From: Trichocoleus sp. FACHB-40
GTDB taxonomy: Bacteria > Cyanobacteriota > Cyanobacteriia > Cyanobacteriales > FACHB-T130
Direction of reading: 5' to 3'
Length of the DNA: 64,000 nucleotides
Assembly (NCBI RefSeq): GCF_014695915.1
Contig: NZ_JACJPF010000041.1
Coordinates: forward strand, 1-64,000
In this document: piece after piece, positions 17,377-26,651 of the stretch
Layout: each line of letters begins with the position of its first letter
How positions within the stretch are numbered: position 1 is the stretch's first letter
Made by a program: the position numbers and the translations under genes
The notes under the pieces: model-generated
The model's database searches: none
What the model was told of the DNA's origin: nothing
The model's input: only the letters and a program-made list of their open reading frames with translations

Positions 17377-18933
17377 ATGAAATTTGTGTCAGATCCGCCC
17401 ATCGCCGTCAAAATCCGCAAGATGAAGGAAAGGGTGCGGTGGCGAGATTCAAGTATTCTTGAGCGGGGAATCGATCAAACCCGGATGGTTTTAGACGATG
17501 GTGCGGACTCTCCAGAGTTCTCATTTTTGGTCGTGGGCGATAGCGGTTCTGGATCTCATCGGGGTCATAACCCCCAACGACAGATCGCAGAATTGATGGC
17601 GGAACATTCCCCTGAGAGCCGTTTCGTATTGCATACGGGCGACGTAATTTATCTGGTTGGCTCAAGCGAATTTTACCCGAAAAACTTTATTGAGCCTTAC
17701 CGAGATTTTCTGGTGGGCGGGGAGAAGCCAGAAAAGATTGCTTATGACCAGATGGTTTTTAATATGCCATTTTTGCCCGTGCCTGGGAACCACGATTACT
17801 ACGATCTGCCTCTTGTCTATGGATTGATTGCACAGACGACACTACCCCTGCGCCACCTGCTGAAGTCAAAATTGGATTTGGACGTTAGGTGGCACGGTTC
17901 GCATCAAGGTAATGCCTATGCACAGGCGTTCCTTGACTACTTAAAGGCGTTCAATAATCCGCAAGAGTTGCGTCGTCATTTGGATCGCCATTACACTGCC
18001 CAAACTGACACGGGGCGCTGTCTGCGTTATCAACCGGGAAGTTTTACCCGCTTACCTAATCGTTATTACACGTTCCGTAGTGGCGGAATTGATTTCTTCG
18101 CCCTTGACTCGAATACTTTTAACGATCCTGCGCCGCTTCCAGCGACAAAAGAGGGGAACGAGTATCGCCGCCAGTTGGAAAAGCGGCGGGATGAGTTGGA
18201 ACAAGAAAAACAGCAAATCCTCGATACCGTAGCTAATCTAAACCCTGAGCAACCGGACGATGCCGAACAGCTTGATGACTTGCACGCCAAGTTGGAGCAG
18301 GTTGACGAGGTAAAAATTGACATTGACAAACAATTAGCATCCAACCAAACAACGGTTACTGACTCCGAACAATTGGATTGGCTTAAGCAAAGATTGATTG
18401 AATCTTGGAATACAGGCGAGGTGCGCGGACGTGTGATTTATTTCCACCATCCCCCCTATGTTACGGAGGCGACGAAGTGGTATCAAGCGCAAACTTTGGC
18501 GATTCGCCATCGAATCCGCTTGGTACTTGATGGGGTGTTTGATGCAGTGGGAAAGCAGGCAGAGGGTCGTCCGATTGTGGATCTGGTTTTGAATGGTCAT
18601 GCTCACTGTTTGGAATATCTTCGCACGGGCGAGACGGGACACGCTGACTCTAACAGCAATTGGATTGTCTGTGGTGGTAGCGGTTACAGTCTCCGCCGCC
18701 AGAGGGTTGAGGGGCCGGAATTGATGGAGACTTTTGGAGAGACTCGCCAAGTTGCGCGATCGCATCTTTTTGTCGGTCGCAATGGTCAAGGTTCGCAAAA
18801 GCGACGACCATACTCATTTTTGCGGATTGATGTCCTAGACTGTTGCCCACCTAAGTTTGTCGTCCGGCCGTTTATCGCTGAGCGATTTAAGCGACAGTGG
18901 AACAATAGCGGCTTGGAACCTTTTGCGATTTGA
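17377..18933 (+). CDS. Calcineurin-like metallophosphoesterase
   Basis: A 518-residue soluble phosphoesterase with all five metal-ligand blocks: VVGDSGSGSH (D-x-G), HTGDVIY (GD), VPGNHDYYD (GNHD), YFHHPPY and NGHAHCLEY (GHxH). Between residues about 260 and 325 it has a Glu/Gln/Lys-rich helical insertion predicted to form a coiled coil (KRRDELEQEKQQILD...). The overall order resembles purple or tartrate-resistant acid phosphatase-like enzymes. It has no signal peptide, so it is probably cytoplasmic. The substrate is unknown. A clean intrinsic terminator follows. Confidence 0.9.
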   Translation: MKFVSDPPIAVKIRKMKERVRWRDSSILERGIDQTRMVLDDGADSPEFSFLVVGDSGSGSHRGHNPQRQIAELMAEHSPESRFVLHTGDVIYLVGSSEFYPKNFIEPYRDFLVGGEKPEKIAYDQMVFNMPFLPVPGNHDYYDLPLVYGLIAQTTLPLRHLLKSKLDLDVRWHGSHQGNAYAQAFLDYLKAFNNPQELRRHLDRHYTAQTDTGRCLRYQPGSFTRLPNRYYTFRSGGIDFFALDSNTFNDPAPLPATKEGNEYRRQLEKRRDELEQEKQQILDTVANLNPEQPDDAEQLDDLHAKLEQVDEVKIDIDKQLASNQTTVTDSEQLDWLKQRLIESWNTGEVRGRVIYFHHPPYVTEATKWYQAQTLAIRHRIRLVLDGVFDAVGKQAEGRPIVDLVLNGHAHCLEYLRTGETGHADSNSNWIVCGGSGYSLRRQRVEGPELMETFGETRQVARSHLFVGRNGQGSQKRRPYSFLRIDVLDCCPPKFVVRPFIAERFKRQWNNSGLEPFAI

Positions 18934-18957
18934 AGTTTTGAAGCCAGTAGCACGGGT

Positions 18958-18990
18958 AAAAGGCAAAAAGGAGTTTTTGCCTTTTGCTTT
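18958..18990 (+). terminator. Intrinsic terminator of the metallophosphoesterase gene
   Basis: A perfect 12-bp stem with arms AAAAGGCAAAAA and TTTTTGCCTTTT and a four-base loop, followed by GCTTTTT. It could also serve the convergent lysozyme-family gene. Confidence 0.8.
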
Positions 18991-19010
18991 TTCAGCCTAC
19001 TCTTAAAAAA

Positions 19011-19895
19011 CTATTCGCCAGGTTTTAGCTGGCAATGGTTGCAAAAGACATACCAGCTTTCACGCTCTTTAAACGTAACGCCATCAAGTTTGATAAAAAA
19101 GTGCTCGTTCTCTTTTAGCCAAACTAAAACTGGTAGCTCCTTGCCAACTTTTAGCCATACCTTTTCCTCGTCTGATAAGGTAACTACTTGTTCAGGTTTC
19201 AGCTTTAGAAAAGCCCCCGGCTCATTGACGATCAATAAAGTGGATTTGTCGCCCTTTTCCTCTGACTTGTTTTCTTCTAGCGTCTTATCAGCTTTTGTCG
19301 CGTCGATTTCTTGATTTTCTGATATTAAAAGTTTCAACAAAGCTGCTGCACCTATCTGAGCAGAAACGGCTCGACCATCCCATTTCCCATCTGCGGTGTA
19401 CTTTCCTTTTTTGTAGTGATTAGTTGTTGACCACAGGTAAGGGGTGAGAACTTCTGGATGATACAATCTGTAGCCAAAACCGTTGTATGATTCTAATCTC
19501 CAAAGTTGTGCTGCCAGACTCCAATCTTTGGCTTGGTCGAATTCCTTGAATTTTAGAGCATCAATGGCGCTTTCTTCCCAACTGTATCCAACATTCCATC
19601 CTAATTTAGGCTGGTTAATCGGTCTACCAGGGGGGACTTTCACAGTGCGCTTTTTGAGAGAGTCACCGTTATGCAAATGTCCCTTAAAATTGAGGGAACA
19701 TTCCATATTGTGGATGACTGCAACAAAATACCACGGCACTCCAATTTGTTGCTGCACAGCTTCGTAGCGATCGCGTGTAGCCCGGATTTTTTCCGCTACC
19801 TCTTTAACACTCTTCAAAAACTCCGGTTTTATTTCACAGCTATCCCAAAGTTTCTGATACTCATCTTTTAAATCGCGAAGGCGAGTAGATGGCAT
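19011..19895 (-). CDS. Lysozyme-family (muramidase-like) protein
   Basis: A 294-residue protein. Residues about 55-190 resemble the COG5526 lysozyme family: WYFVAVIHNMECSLNFKGHLHNGDSL, where the Glu of NMECS is the likely catalytic acid, then NGFGYR, SPYLWSTTNHYKKGKY and AQIGAAALLKLL. The C-terminal 100 residues are a charged linker and a beta-rich region without a known motif. No signal peptide is visible, so export or phage/tailocin-like release is unclear. It lies convergent with the phosphoesterase gene. Confidence 0.8.
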   Translation of the reverse strand: MPSTRLRDLKDEYQKLWDSCEIKPEFLKSVKEVAEKIRATRDRYEAVQQQIGVPWYFVAVIHNMECSLNFKGHLHNGDSLKKRTVKVPPGRPINQPKLGWNVGYSWEESAIDALKFKEFDQAKDWSLAAQLWRLESYNGFGYRLYHPEVLTPYLWSTTNHYKKGKYTADGKWDGRAVSAQIGAAALLKLLISENQEIDATKADKTLEENKSEEKGDKSTLLIVNEPGAFLKLKPEQVVTLSDEEKVWLKVGKELPVLVWLKENEHFFIKLDGVTFKERESWYVFCNHCQLKPGE

Positions 19896-20065
19896 TTCTG
19901 TTGAACCTCCAAGAAATTAGTAGATGCACTTCCCCAAATTTTAGGTTAATTACCGGGCAGTCAATTTAACTTAATGCTCAATCTGGTGAGCATTGCATCC
20001 TCCTTTAATAGGAATAAATTGGCGTTTTAGCTTAAATTAGTCACCTTCCTATGCTAAAAAACCAC

Positions 20066-21040
20066 CTAGAGCCTTGCTATTATGGGGGCAAAATTGGGAG
20101 GAACTAACTGACGCAGATGGAGTTCATCAACCACGGTGTCAAAAGAGTAGCCTTGCTTCATGCGTGAACTAATTTCTTGAACTTCAGCCCAGGTTAAACC
20201 GCTTTCTACATAGGCTTTCGCTATCGCAATGAGCAAGTCTAGATGGTCGTTTCCCTCAGCTTTTGTCATCATATTGTGGGGAACATCCAGAACTCGGTCA
20301 AAGGAGTGATACCAAGTAAAGGGTTGATACTTGAGTGCGGCTTCAAATAAAGCTTCATGCTCCTCTTTACCGACAGCGCGATCGCTTTCACTCGATATAA
20401 TAAACATCGGCGCAGCCAAACTTTCTTCAGCACGTGCCAGAATATCTTGTCCCATGTCTAAAAAAACGCGCAAAGATGGCATCAGAAAGCCAGGATAGCC
20501 AAAACTGGCTAATCCTGGTTCAGTTCGCCACTTAAAGTAGATATTAAAGATTTCCACAAATAAATCTACCACTTTATTGCTGCCGCTCAAATAAGGCGCA
20601 AATAGCAAAGCCCGATTAATTTGTGCATTACGTTCTAGTGCTAGCCAAGCCGCCAATGTGCTGCCCCCAGATAGTCCCCCCACAATCACTTTCGTCCCCA
20701 AAGGTTGTACAATCTCTAGCCAGCGAAGACCAAACTGTTGATAAACTTGTTGATTTTCTGGCAGCGGAGGGGGGTTGTCTGCATCCCATTCCCCGGCAAT
20801 ACCATGCCCTGGCAACAAAGGAATTAAAACGTTGTAGCCAGCTTTAAAAAAAGCTTCTCCTATAGGTACAAACTGCTCTGGGGAGGCAGTAAACCCATGA
20901 AAGAAGAGACATACCTTCTCGGTAGGTTTTTGGTGAAGAAGAAACCGAGAGCGACAGCCTTCATCCATTAGGGGCAGTGCATCTTCATGCGCTTTTGTTT
21001 CTCGAATGATTGCTGATGTTAGGCTGAAATAGTTGGACAT
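20066..21040 (-). CDS. Alpha/beta hydrolase (esterase/lipase)
   Basis: A 324-residue serine hydrolase. It has an oxyanion-hole HG (LFFHGFTASPEQF), nucleophile elbow GLSGG, an acid in a ESDRAVGKEEHEA region and the likely catalytic His in VLDVPHNMM. The arrangement resembles carboxylesterase COG1647-type enzymes. A lid-like helical region sits between residues 165 and 210. There is no signal peptide. A hairpin lies upstream at 21132-21179. The substrate is unknown. Confidence 0.85.
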   Translation of the reverse strand: MSNYFSLTSAIIRETKAHEDALPLMDEGCRSRFLLHQKPTEKVCLFFHGFTASPEQFVPIGEAFFKAGYNVLIPLLPGHGIAGEWDADNPPPLPENQQVYQQFGLRWLEIVQPLGTKVIVGGLSGGSTLAAWLALERNAQINRALLFAPYLSGSNKVVDLFVEIFNIYFKWRTEPGLASFGYPGFLMPSLRVFLDMGQDILARAEESLAAPMFIISSESDRAVGKEEHEALFEAALKYQPFTWYHSFDRVLDVPHNMMTKAEGNDHLDLLIAIAKAYVESGLTWAEVQEISSRMKQGYSFDTVVDELHLRQLVPPNFAPIIARL

Positions 21041-21131
21041 ATAGAGGTTGTTTCCCGCTACAAGATAACTAAGTTACACATCTTTATTGTCATATTACTT
21101 AATCCTGTTTTTGCGAATATACTTCTTGTGG

Positions 21132-21179
21132 GGCAGACTAGAAGCCTGCAATTAGTGTATAACAGGCTTTTAGTCTGCC
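21132..21179. repeat. Inverted repeat, 17-bp arms
   Basis: GGCAGACTAGAAGCCTG (21132-21148) pairs with CAGGCTTTTAGTCTGCC (21163-21179), with one G-U-type mismatch. It sits in the divergent region between the esterase and AbrB genes. It is therefore more likely a dispersed repeat than a terminator. Confidence 0.55.
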
Positions 21180-21427
21180 GTAAGTATCTTCCCTGGGAAC
21201 TACAATTTGATAGGGGAAAGCTTCACCCTTCGCCGATGTAGCAGGTGGCGTTGCATTCAAAGACAAAAATTAGAGTTGATCCTGATTAATTGTCGCCCGA
21301 ATACTTAGTCATCGCCAGAGGGGTAATCATGGGATCGCGTTTTTACCATAAGAATAAATTTACTTGTTTATAGAAGTTTTTTGTGCAAGATGTTATTGTA
21401 ATTAACAAGGAAACCATTAGAGCTAAT

Positions 21428-21823
21428 ATGGACAAAAAGAAAAAACCAGAGCCTTTAACAGGAGAGGCGCTGATCAAAAAAGTCAAAGAAATAGGCTCTT
21501 TGAGCAAAGAAGAAAAGGCTAGAGCCTGCGGATACTACACTGTCACAAAAGGTGGTGTGGAGCGCGTGAACATGATGAAATTCCTAAACGCTCTCATAGA
21601 TGCTGAGGGAATTGAATTAGATGGTAAACAAGAAGGTACAGGACGCGGCGGACGTAGCGCCAGCTACCGGATATCGGTGCAGTCCAACGGCAATTTGCTA
21701 ATAGGCTCGGCTTATACTAAGCAAATGGGACTTCAAGCCGGGGATGAGTTTGAAATCTCTCTAGGGCGCAAGCATATCAAGCTGCAACAAGTTGATGCAG
21801 AAGAACTGCCAACGTCTGCTTAA
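21428..21823 (+). CDS. Cyanobacterial AbrB-family transcriptional regulator (cyAbrB)
   Basis: The sequence KKKPEPLTGEALIKKVKEIGSLSKEEKARACGYYT and the AbrB-like C-terminal half (VQSNGNLLIGSAYTKQMGLQAGDEFEISLGRKHIKLQQV) identify a cyAbrB protein. Cyanobacterial members are unusual in having the DNA-binding beta-structure at the C-terminus, and regulate carbon, nitrogen and cell-cycle genes. I prefer the ATG at 21428 (131 residues) because homologues start near the Lys-rich run; a GTG at 21383 would add 15 residues. A hairpin terminator follows. Confidence 0.9.
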   Translation: MDKKKKPEPLTGEALIKKVKEIGSLSKEEKARACGYYTVTKGGVERVNMMKFLNALIDAEGIELDGKQEGTGRGGRSASYRISVQSNGNLLIGSAYTKQMGLQAGDEFEISLGRKHIKLQQVDAEELPTSA

Positions 21824-21927
21824 ACATGTGGCTTTGTCCGCAATAGCAGGCTAGAAGGATTCTTCAGGCTTGGTAGCGCGATCGCTCCAACCACAACCAA
21901 GGTAGAAATCTAGAGAGCTATCCACTT

Positions 21928-21968
21928 CCAAGAAGCCTTGAGCAACTACAAAGCTTGAGGCTTCTTGG
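21928..21968 (+). terminator. Hairpin after abrB
   Basis: CCAAGAAGCCT (21928-21938) pairs perfectly with AGGCTTCTTGG (21958-21968), about 105 bases after the abrB stop. TTAATATTAATATATTT follows. Confidence 0.6.
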
Positions 21969-22083
21969 TTAATATTAATATATTTTGATTGAGGTATTTT
22001 AACTGCTCGAAGGCCCAATTGGACTATCCTGGGTTGAGACAGGAGGACTGCTAATAAGTAAAAAAGCAGAAATCCAAAATTGA

Positions 22084-22824
22084 ATGACTACTTCTGATAA
22101 TGAATGGCTCAATCCATCGGCAGATTTAACCTTGTCGAGGGATGAAATTGATGTTTGGCGGGCTGACCTTGACCCACCGACATCTCATCTTCAATTGTTG
22201 GCAAAAACCCTCTCGGCCGACGAGCGAAATCGGGCTGAGCGGTTTTATTTTGAGCAGCATCGAAATCGTTTCATTGCTGGTCGCGGTATTCTCAGAACCA
22301 TTTTGGCTCGCTATTTGGGTATCGATCCATCTGAGGTGCAATTTGGGTATGAACCGCGCGGTAAACCAATTTTGGCTGAAACCTCCGGCGACAGTAGACT
22401 CTGTTTTAACTTGTCTCACTCTCAGGGACTCGCTTTGTATGCTGTTGGACGCGATCGCGCCCTTGGCATTGACTTGGAATATATCCGTCCTATCTCCGAT
22501 ACCGAACAACTCGCTAAACGCTTTTTTTCCGCCCAAGAATATGCTGTAATTCGTGCGCTTCCTCCCTCGCAGAAGCAGGAAACATTCTTTCGCTACTGGA
22601 CTTGCAAGGAAGCTTATCTCAAAGCAACTGGAGACGGACTGGCTCAGCTAGACCAAATTGAAATTTTGCTCGCTCCCGAAAAACCAGCTAGCGAACTTCG
22701 TCTCCCCAGCAGTTTAGTTACTCAAGACTGGGTTCTCCAAGAGTTGACACCTACTGCAAACTATGTGGCTGCTCTTGTTGTTGCTGGGCAAGGTTGGCAT
22801 CTCAGGAGTTGGCAATTTCTATAG
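22084..22824 (+). CDS. 4'-phosphopantetheinyl transferase (Sfp/HetI type)
   Basis: A 246-residue Sfp-type transferase. It has FIAGRGILRTILARYLG, the acyl-carrier recognition segment FGYEPRGKP, FNLSHSQGLALYAVG, Mg-binding GIDLEYIRP and YWTCKEAYLKATGDGLAQ. It moves 4'-phosphopantetheine from CoA to carrier proteins of fatty acid, polyketide or non-ribosomal peptide synthases. Cyanobacteria usually have a single such enzyme serving all of them (HetI in Anabaena). The gene is monocistronic here. Confidence 0.93.
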   Translation: MTTSDNEWLNPSADLTLSRDEIDVWRADLDPPTSHLQLLAKTLSADERNRAERFYFEQHRNRFIAGRGILRTILARYLGIDPSEVQFGYEPRGKPILAETSGDSRLCFNLSHSQGLALYAVGRDRALGIDLEYIRPISDTEQLAKRFFSAQEYAVIRALPPSQKQETFFRYWTCKEAYLKATGDGLAQLDQIEILLAPEKPASELRLPSSLVTQDWVLQELTPTANYVAALVVAGQGWHLRSWQFL

Positions 22825-22944
22825 TCATTAGTTATTAAGCAGGTAGGCGTAATTAAACATAGCTTCTCGTAATTAAAAATTGGGTAAAAATTCTATCTAA
22901 TTTTTAGGAATATAGATTAAATAACTGGTAAAACTTACATTTTC

Positions 22945-22971
22945 TAGGGGCATGGGACTGCCATGCCCCTA
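22945..22971. repeat. Palindrome TAGGGGCATG...CATGCCCCTA
   Basis: A 10-bp perfect inverted repeat located after the phosphopantetheinyl transferase gene. The core GTAGGGGCAtGg recurs as a longer palindrome at 26652-26694, so it is a second dispersed palindrome family in this window. Confidence 0.6.
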
Positions 22972-22987
22972 CGTGTATTAAAGCCTA

Positions 22988-23380
22988 TTAGTCTAAAGAC
23001 TGATATAAACCTATAAGATTTCCGTCGGGGTCGCGAAGATAAGCTGTTTTAATTCCGTAGTAGGGATTGCTCATTGGTTCTGTTGTAAAGTTGACTCCCT
23101 TATGCCTTAATTTATGATATGCCTGATCTACATCATGCACTGTAAAAACTAACACTATCTTGTCTTGACATTCGGCATTTTCAGGCTTGTCAGCGTTGCC
23201 AATCATTTGCGCCATTTCTTGCCGTCTGAATAAACTAAGTCTCATATCTCCGGCTTTAAACTCAGCATATCCGCTTTGTTCATCTTCTACAGTAACGTCA
23301 AATTCCATGACATCTTTGTAAAAGTCAAAGCAAGCTTTTAAGTCCTTTACCAGCAGTCTTGTGTAAGCAGAACCAATCAT
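22988..23380 (-). CDS. VOC-family protein (glyoxalase/dioxygenase-like)
   Basis: A 130-residue single-chain VOC fold: AYTRLLVKDLKACFDFYKDVMEF, VEDEQSGYAEFKAGDMRLSLF, VFTVHDVDQAYHKLRHKGVNFTTEP and AYLRDPDGNLIGLYQSL. The C-terminal DPDGN..GL and an E or H near the start of the repeats are usual metal-site elements. Members include glyoxalase I, ring-cleaving dioxygenases and antibiotic-sequestering proteins, so the reaction is not predictable. It is the last gene of a minus-strand block with an MFS exporter. Confidence 0.85.
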   Translation of the reverse strand: MIGSAYTRLLVKDLKACFDFYKDVMEFDVTVEDEQSGYAEFKAGDMRLSLFRRQEMAQMIGNADKPENAECQDKIVLVFTVHDVDQAYHKLRHKGVNFTTEPMSNPYYGIKTAYLRDPDGNLIGLYQSLD

Positions 23381-23436
23381 AACTACTTTACCTGATGATA
23401 GTGATACTTCAAGAAGGTGCTTGTAAAATTACATTG

Positions 23437-24630
23437 TTACATACAGGTGCAATATCTGAACACAAGTAGCGTGATAATTGAAAAGCCAACACCTGCAAAA
23501 AATACACTATGAATTCCACCAATTCCAAAGGCAATTCCCATCAGTAGCGGCCCTAAAGTTTGCCCCAATCCAAAAAATGTGCCGTTTACAGCTATCACGG
23601 TAGCTAGGTACTCTCTCGGTGCCAGAGCTGCTAACAAAGTTTGAATGCTGGGAAATCCAATGCCAAGCCCAATCCCAAAAATCGTGGTTGGTATTAATAG
23701 TAACCACATATTTGTTACGAAGGGAACGATAAATAGAGCAATGGCATAGAAAACAAAAGATGCTCTAATTAAAGTTGTTTCTGGAAAACGTCTGGCGAGT
23801 CTACCTAGCTGTGAAGAAGTGAATGCGATCGCTACCGAGATACTAGAGAGTATCACTCCAATTGTAGAGGGCTGCGCTTTAAATGTATCGTTAATCAATT
23901 GTGGCAAATAAGTTACATAAGCACCATAAAGAAGCACGAAGTTAGCAGCACTCGCAAGAAACAATCCCGCCAACTGACGATTTTTCAGAATTCTGCGAGC
24001 ATTTATTAAATATTCCCTGAGATTACGTTCGCCTTTCGGTTCAGGATTTTTCAGGGCAAACAATACCACTAACGCGATAGGAATAGCTACCACGGGTAAC
24101 ATAAAAGGATAATACCAGCCAATTGTTGCTAGTGCGCCGCCAATTGTTGGATAGCTTGCTGTGCCGATACTGCTAACGCTGGCGTTATAACCCATTGCCG
24201 CAGTACGTCTTTCTCCGGCATATAAATCGCCGATTAAGGTGACACTGAGAGAAAGTAAAGAAGCTGCACCAATTCCTTGCAATAAGCGGAACAACAGTAA
24301 AAGGTTAAAATCACGAACAAAGGCGCAAGCTGTGCCAGCAATTCCAAATAAAAGCAGTGAAGGAACAATAATCTTCTTTCTGCCAATTCTATCGGCAAGG
24401 ACACCAATAATAGGGCCTAGCAACAGAGTGGGAAGCGTGAAGGCTGTAACCAATAAACCAATATTTTCTGGAGCTACATTTAAGGCTTTAGCTAGATTCG
24501 GGAATGCCGGAGTTACACTGGAAACACCGAGAACGGCGATTAGAGAAATAGCAAAAATAATCAGAATATTTTTGTCTTTAAGCAAGTTTTTGGGGTTGTG
24601 TTGCTGACCATCGGCTTCTGTTGATTGCAT
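23437..24630 (-). CDS. MFS transporter (DHA1-like drug exporter)
   Basis: A 397-residue protein with about twelve membrane helices. Loop 2-3 carries the MFS A motif GVLADRIGRKKI. The C motif-like helix RLLQGIGAASLLSLSVTLIGDL is characteristic of proton-driven exporters. It begins with a short polar tail (MQSTEADGQQHNPKNL) and ends unusually (FRYCTCM). It is followed by a VOC protein and preceded by SDR, ABM and AKR genes on the same strand, which suggests handling of small reactive or xenobiotic compounds. The substrate is unknown. Confidence 0.88.
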   Translation of the reverse strand: MQSTEADGQQHNPKNLLKDKNILIIFAISLIAVLGVSSVTPAFPNLAKALNVAPENIGLLVTAFTLPTLLLGPIIGVLADRIGRKKIIVPSLLLFGIAGTACAFVRDFNLLLLFRLLQGIGAASLLSLSVTLIGDLYAGERRTAAMGYNASVSSIGTASYPTIGGALATIGWYYPFMLPVVAIPIALVVLFALKNPEPKGERNLREYLINARRILKNRQLAGLFLASAANFVLLYGAYVTYLPQLINDTFKAQPSTIGVILSSISVAIAFTSSQLGRLARRFPETTLIRASFVFYAIALFIVPFVTNMWLLLIPTTIFGIGLGIGFPSIQTLLAALAPREYLATVIAVNGTFFGLGQTLGPLLMGIAFGIGGIHSVFFAGVGFSIITLLVFRYCTCM

Positions 24631-24758
24631 GAAGTTACTTGGTTTTTGAGGTGATAAATATTGGTAAAATAAAATGGTGGGTAGCGCCTACCATCAGCCG
24701 AAAAAATCCTACTTCAATTGGGCAATGCAAGAGAGCGATCGCATTATTTTTGCTTGCC

Positions 24759-25016
24759 TTAGTGGGCGGTATATCCTCCATCGACTCCCAGCGATTGCCC
24801 CGTGACAAACGAAGCTTTATCTGAGCAAAGCCAAATCGCGGCGTTGGCAATTTCTTCCGCCTTGCCAACACGTCCGATGGGGTGCATTTGCTTAATCTGT
24901 TCAATTCCTTGCGGGTTTTCTTTGGCAAAACGCTCAAAGGTAAATGCGATCGCACACGCCCGACCGATACCAGAGCTTCCACGAGTTACAATAGATACTT
25001 TTCCAAAAGACATCAT
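24759..25016 (-). pseudogene. SDR oxidoreductase with large internal deletion
   Basis: The frame encodes 85 residues that join both ends of a classical short-chain dehydrogenase. The start [21 protein letters not shown] matches the TGGSSGIG cofactor loop, with Gly changed to Arg. The rest is the C-terminal segment: [41 protein letters not shown]. About 160 residues between them are gone, including the NNAG motif and catalytic Ser, Tyr and Lys, yet the frame is kept. It cannot be an active enzyme. An intact SDR gene lies about 80 bp upstream. Confidence 0.85.
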
Positions 25017-25097
25017 TACAGTTATCTGCCTTTACTTAAGAGTTAGTTAAGATTTAGCCAAGGTTAGCTAAGTTGAATCAAATTGCCCAGCACTTAC

Positions 25098-25844
25098 TTA
25101 TGCTCGCGCCAGTCCGCCATCAACAATTAAAGTTTGTCCAGTTATAAAAGCAGCATCATCTGAGGCAAGAAAAGATACTGCACCAACAACATCATCCGGT
25201 GTTGCCGTGCGTTTGATCGCTTGCCTTGCTGCCACCATGTCAAAAACTTCTGATGGCGAATTTGTTTCCGTGGTGCCAGTGCGAACCAAACCGGGAGCGA
25301 TCGCATTCACTGTAATTCCAAATTCTCCCACTTCCGATGCCAAAGCTCGCGTAAACCCAATAACACCCATCTTTGCTGTTGTGTAGTGAGTATAGTCGGG
25401 AATTACTAGCCAGCTTACAGTTGAAGACAAGTTAATAATGCGTCCGTAGCCGTTCTGCTTCATGCTTGGTAAAAAAGCTTTGCACATTAAAAATAGCGAG
25501 TCTAAATTAACCGCCATCATCTTGCGCCAGTCGTCAAAACTCATCTGGTCAAAAGACTGATAGGGATAGATTCCTGCATTATTAACCAGGATGTCGCAAC
25601 GCCCAAATTTCTCCATCACAAGAGCAGCAAATTTGCTGACATCCTCTGGTGAGGATACGTCACAAACGCTAATTTCAGCTTTACGCCCAGCATCTTTGAC
25701 CATTTTTTCAGTTTCCTGTGCTAAAGATGTGGCAGCGATCGCAATATCTGCCCCATCTTCAGCAAGTCTTTTGGCAAATGCTTGTCCTAACCCTTTCGAT
25801 CCGCCTGTAACAACAGCAACTTTCCCTTTCAGACTTTTGCCCAT
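25098..25844 (-). CDS. SDR-family NAD(P)-dependent oxidoreductase
   Basis: A 248-residue classical short-chain dehydrogenase: cofactor loop TGGSKGLGQAFA, CDVSSPEDV, NNAGIYP, catalytic Ser in INLSSTVSW, Tyr and Lys in HYTTAKMG (Y..AK variant), ITVNAIAPGLVRTGTT, and C-terminal ITGQTLIVDGG. I choose the ATG at 25842-25844 (MGKSLKGKVAVV), preceded by an AAAGAGA site; a longer frame would overlap the upstream gene. It probably reduces or oxidises a small carbonyl or alcohol. It follows the double-ABM gene by 19 bp, so they are likely co-transcribed. Confidence 0.92.
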   Translation of the reverse strand: MGKSLKGKVAVVTGGSKGLGQAFAKRLAEDGADIAIAATSLAQETEKMVKDAGRKAEISVCDVSSPEDVSKFAALVMEKFGRCDILVNNAGIYPYQSFDQMSFDDWRKMMAVNLDSLFLMCKAFLPSMKQNGYGRIINLSSTVSWLVIPDYTHYTTAKMGVIGFTRALASEVGEFGITVNAIAPGLVRTGTTETNSPSEVFDMVAARQAIKRTATPDDVVGAVSFLASDDAAFITGQTLIVDGGLARA

Positions 25845-25863
25845 TTCGACTATCTCTTTATAA

Positions 25864-26502
25864 TTAATCAGCAGGTTCGGTGAAAACAACCTCGTACAAA
25901 TGAAACTCGTTTTCAGCTAAACCTTGCCAATACTCACTCAAAGGTTTGTATTTTGGATCTTTTAGCAGTTCCTCAAAATACTCAAAACTGCGCCACTGTC
26001 CGTAGTTAACATTATGCACACCGTCAAGAGAGCGATGAAAATTCCCAGATAAAAGTCCGGGATTTTGCAACCCAAGTGGTAGGTATTCCCTTTCCAATTC
26101 CACTAGGCGCATCTGATTTTCTGGTTTTACTCTAAATTCTGCCAGGTGAATCAAACCGCCTTTAGTAATTTTGAGCTCAGCGTCATCTGGTAGAGAAACT
26201 ACGACTTCGTAGACGTGTGAATCATGAATTTTAAACTGGGAAAGCTTTTTACCAACTGCTTGTACTTCAGAGTTGTTGACAAAAGCTTGGTAATCTTCTA
26301 AGGTTTCCCACTGGGCATAGTTCATAACTCTTACGCCGTCTATACTTTTGTGGAGGCTGGATGAGACGAAACCTGGTTGATTTTTCACCGCTGTTTCGAG
26401 AAATTCCCCAATAGTATCTATTAATTCCTGCTGTCGTTCCGGCTCTACCTCGAAGATAATTATCACCGTAATTACATCGTTATTCTTTGCAATAGTCGGC
26501 AT
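25864..26502 (-). CDS. Tandem antibiotic-biosynthesis-monooxygenase (ABM) domain protein
   Basis: A 212-residue protein. I choose the start MPTIAKNNDV, with GGAGAGATCAAA directly before the ATG. Two ABM ferredoxin-like domains are present: TVIIIFEVEPERQQELIDTI ending at VMNYAQWETLEDYQAF, and LIHLAEFRVKPENQMRLVEL ending at NVNYGQWRSFEYFEELL. Each has the GFVSSSLHKS.DG or GLLSGNFHRSLDG strand-turn typical of heme-degrading or quinone-forming monooxygenases. Tandem ABM proteins often act on aromatic compounds. Adjacent SDR and AKR genes support a role in small-molecule metabolism. Confidence 0.87.
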   Translation of the reverse strand: MPTIAKNNDVITVIIIFEVEPERQQELIDTIGEFLETAVKNQPGFVSSSLHKSIDGVRVMNYAQWETLEDYQAFVNNSEVQAVGKKLSQFKIHDSHVYEVVVSLPDDAELKITKGGLIHLAEFRVKPENQMRLVELEREYLPLGLQNPGLLSGNFHRSLDGVHNVNYGQWRSFEYFEELLKDPKYKPLSEYWQGLAENEFHLYEVVFTEPAD

Positions 26503-26651
26503 TTTGATCTCTCCTGGGATTGTTGGTGAACCAAAATCTTTAAATTGCCAGCATCCTAGCGCTAATACTGTAGGAACGCTACTAGCCATTTTTCTAGGTA
26601 GTTAGTAAAAATATAGCTTTTCTCCGTTCGGTTGAATATATTGCGGTTGTG

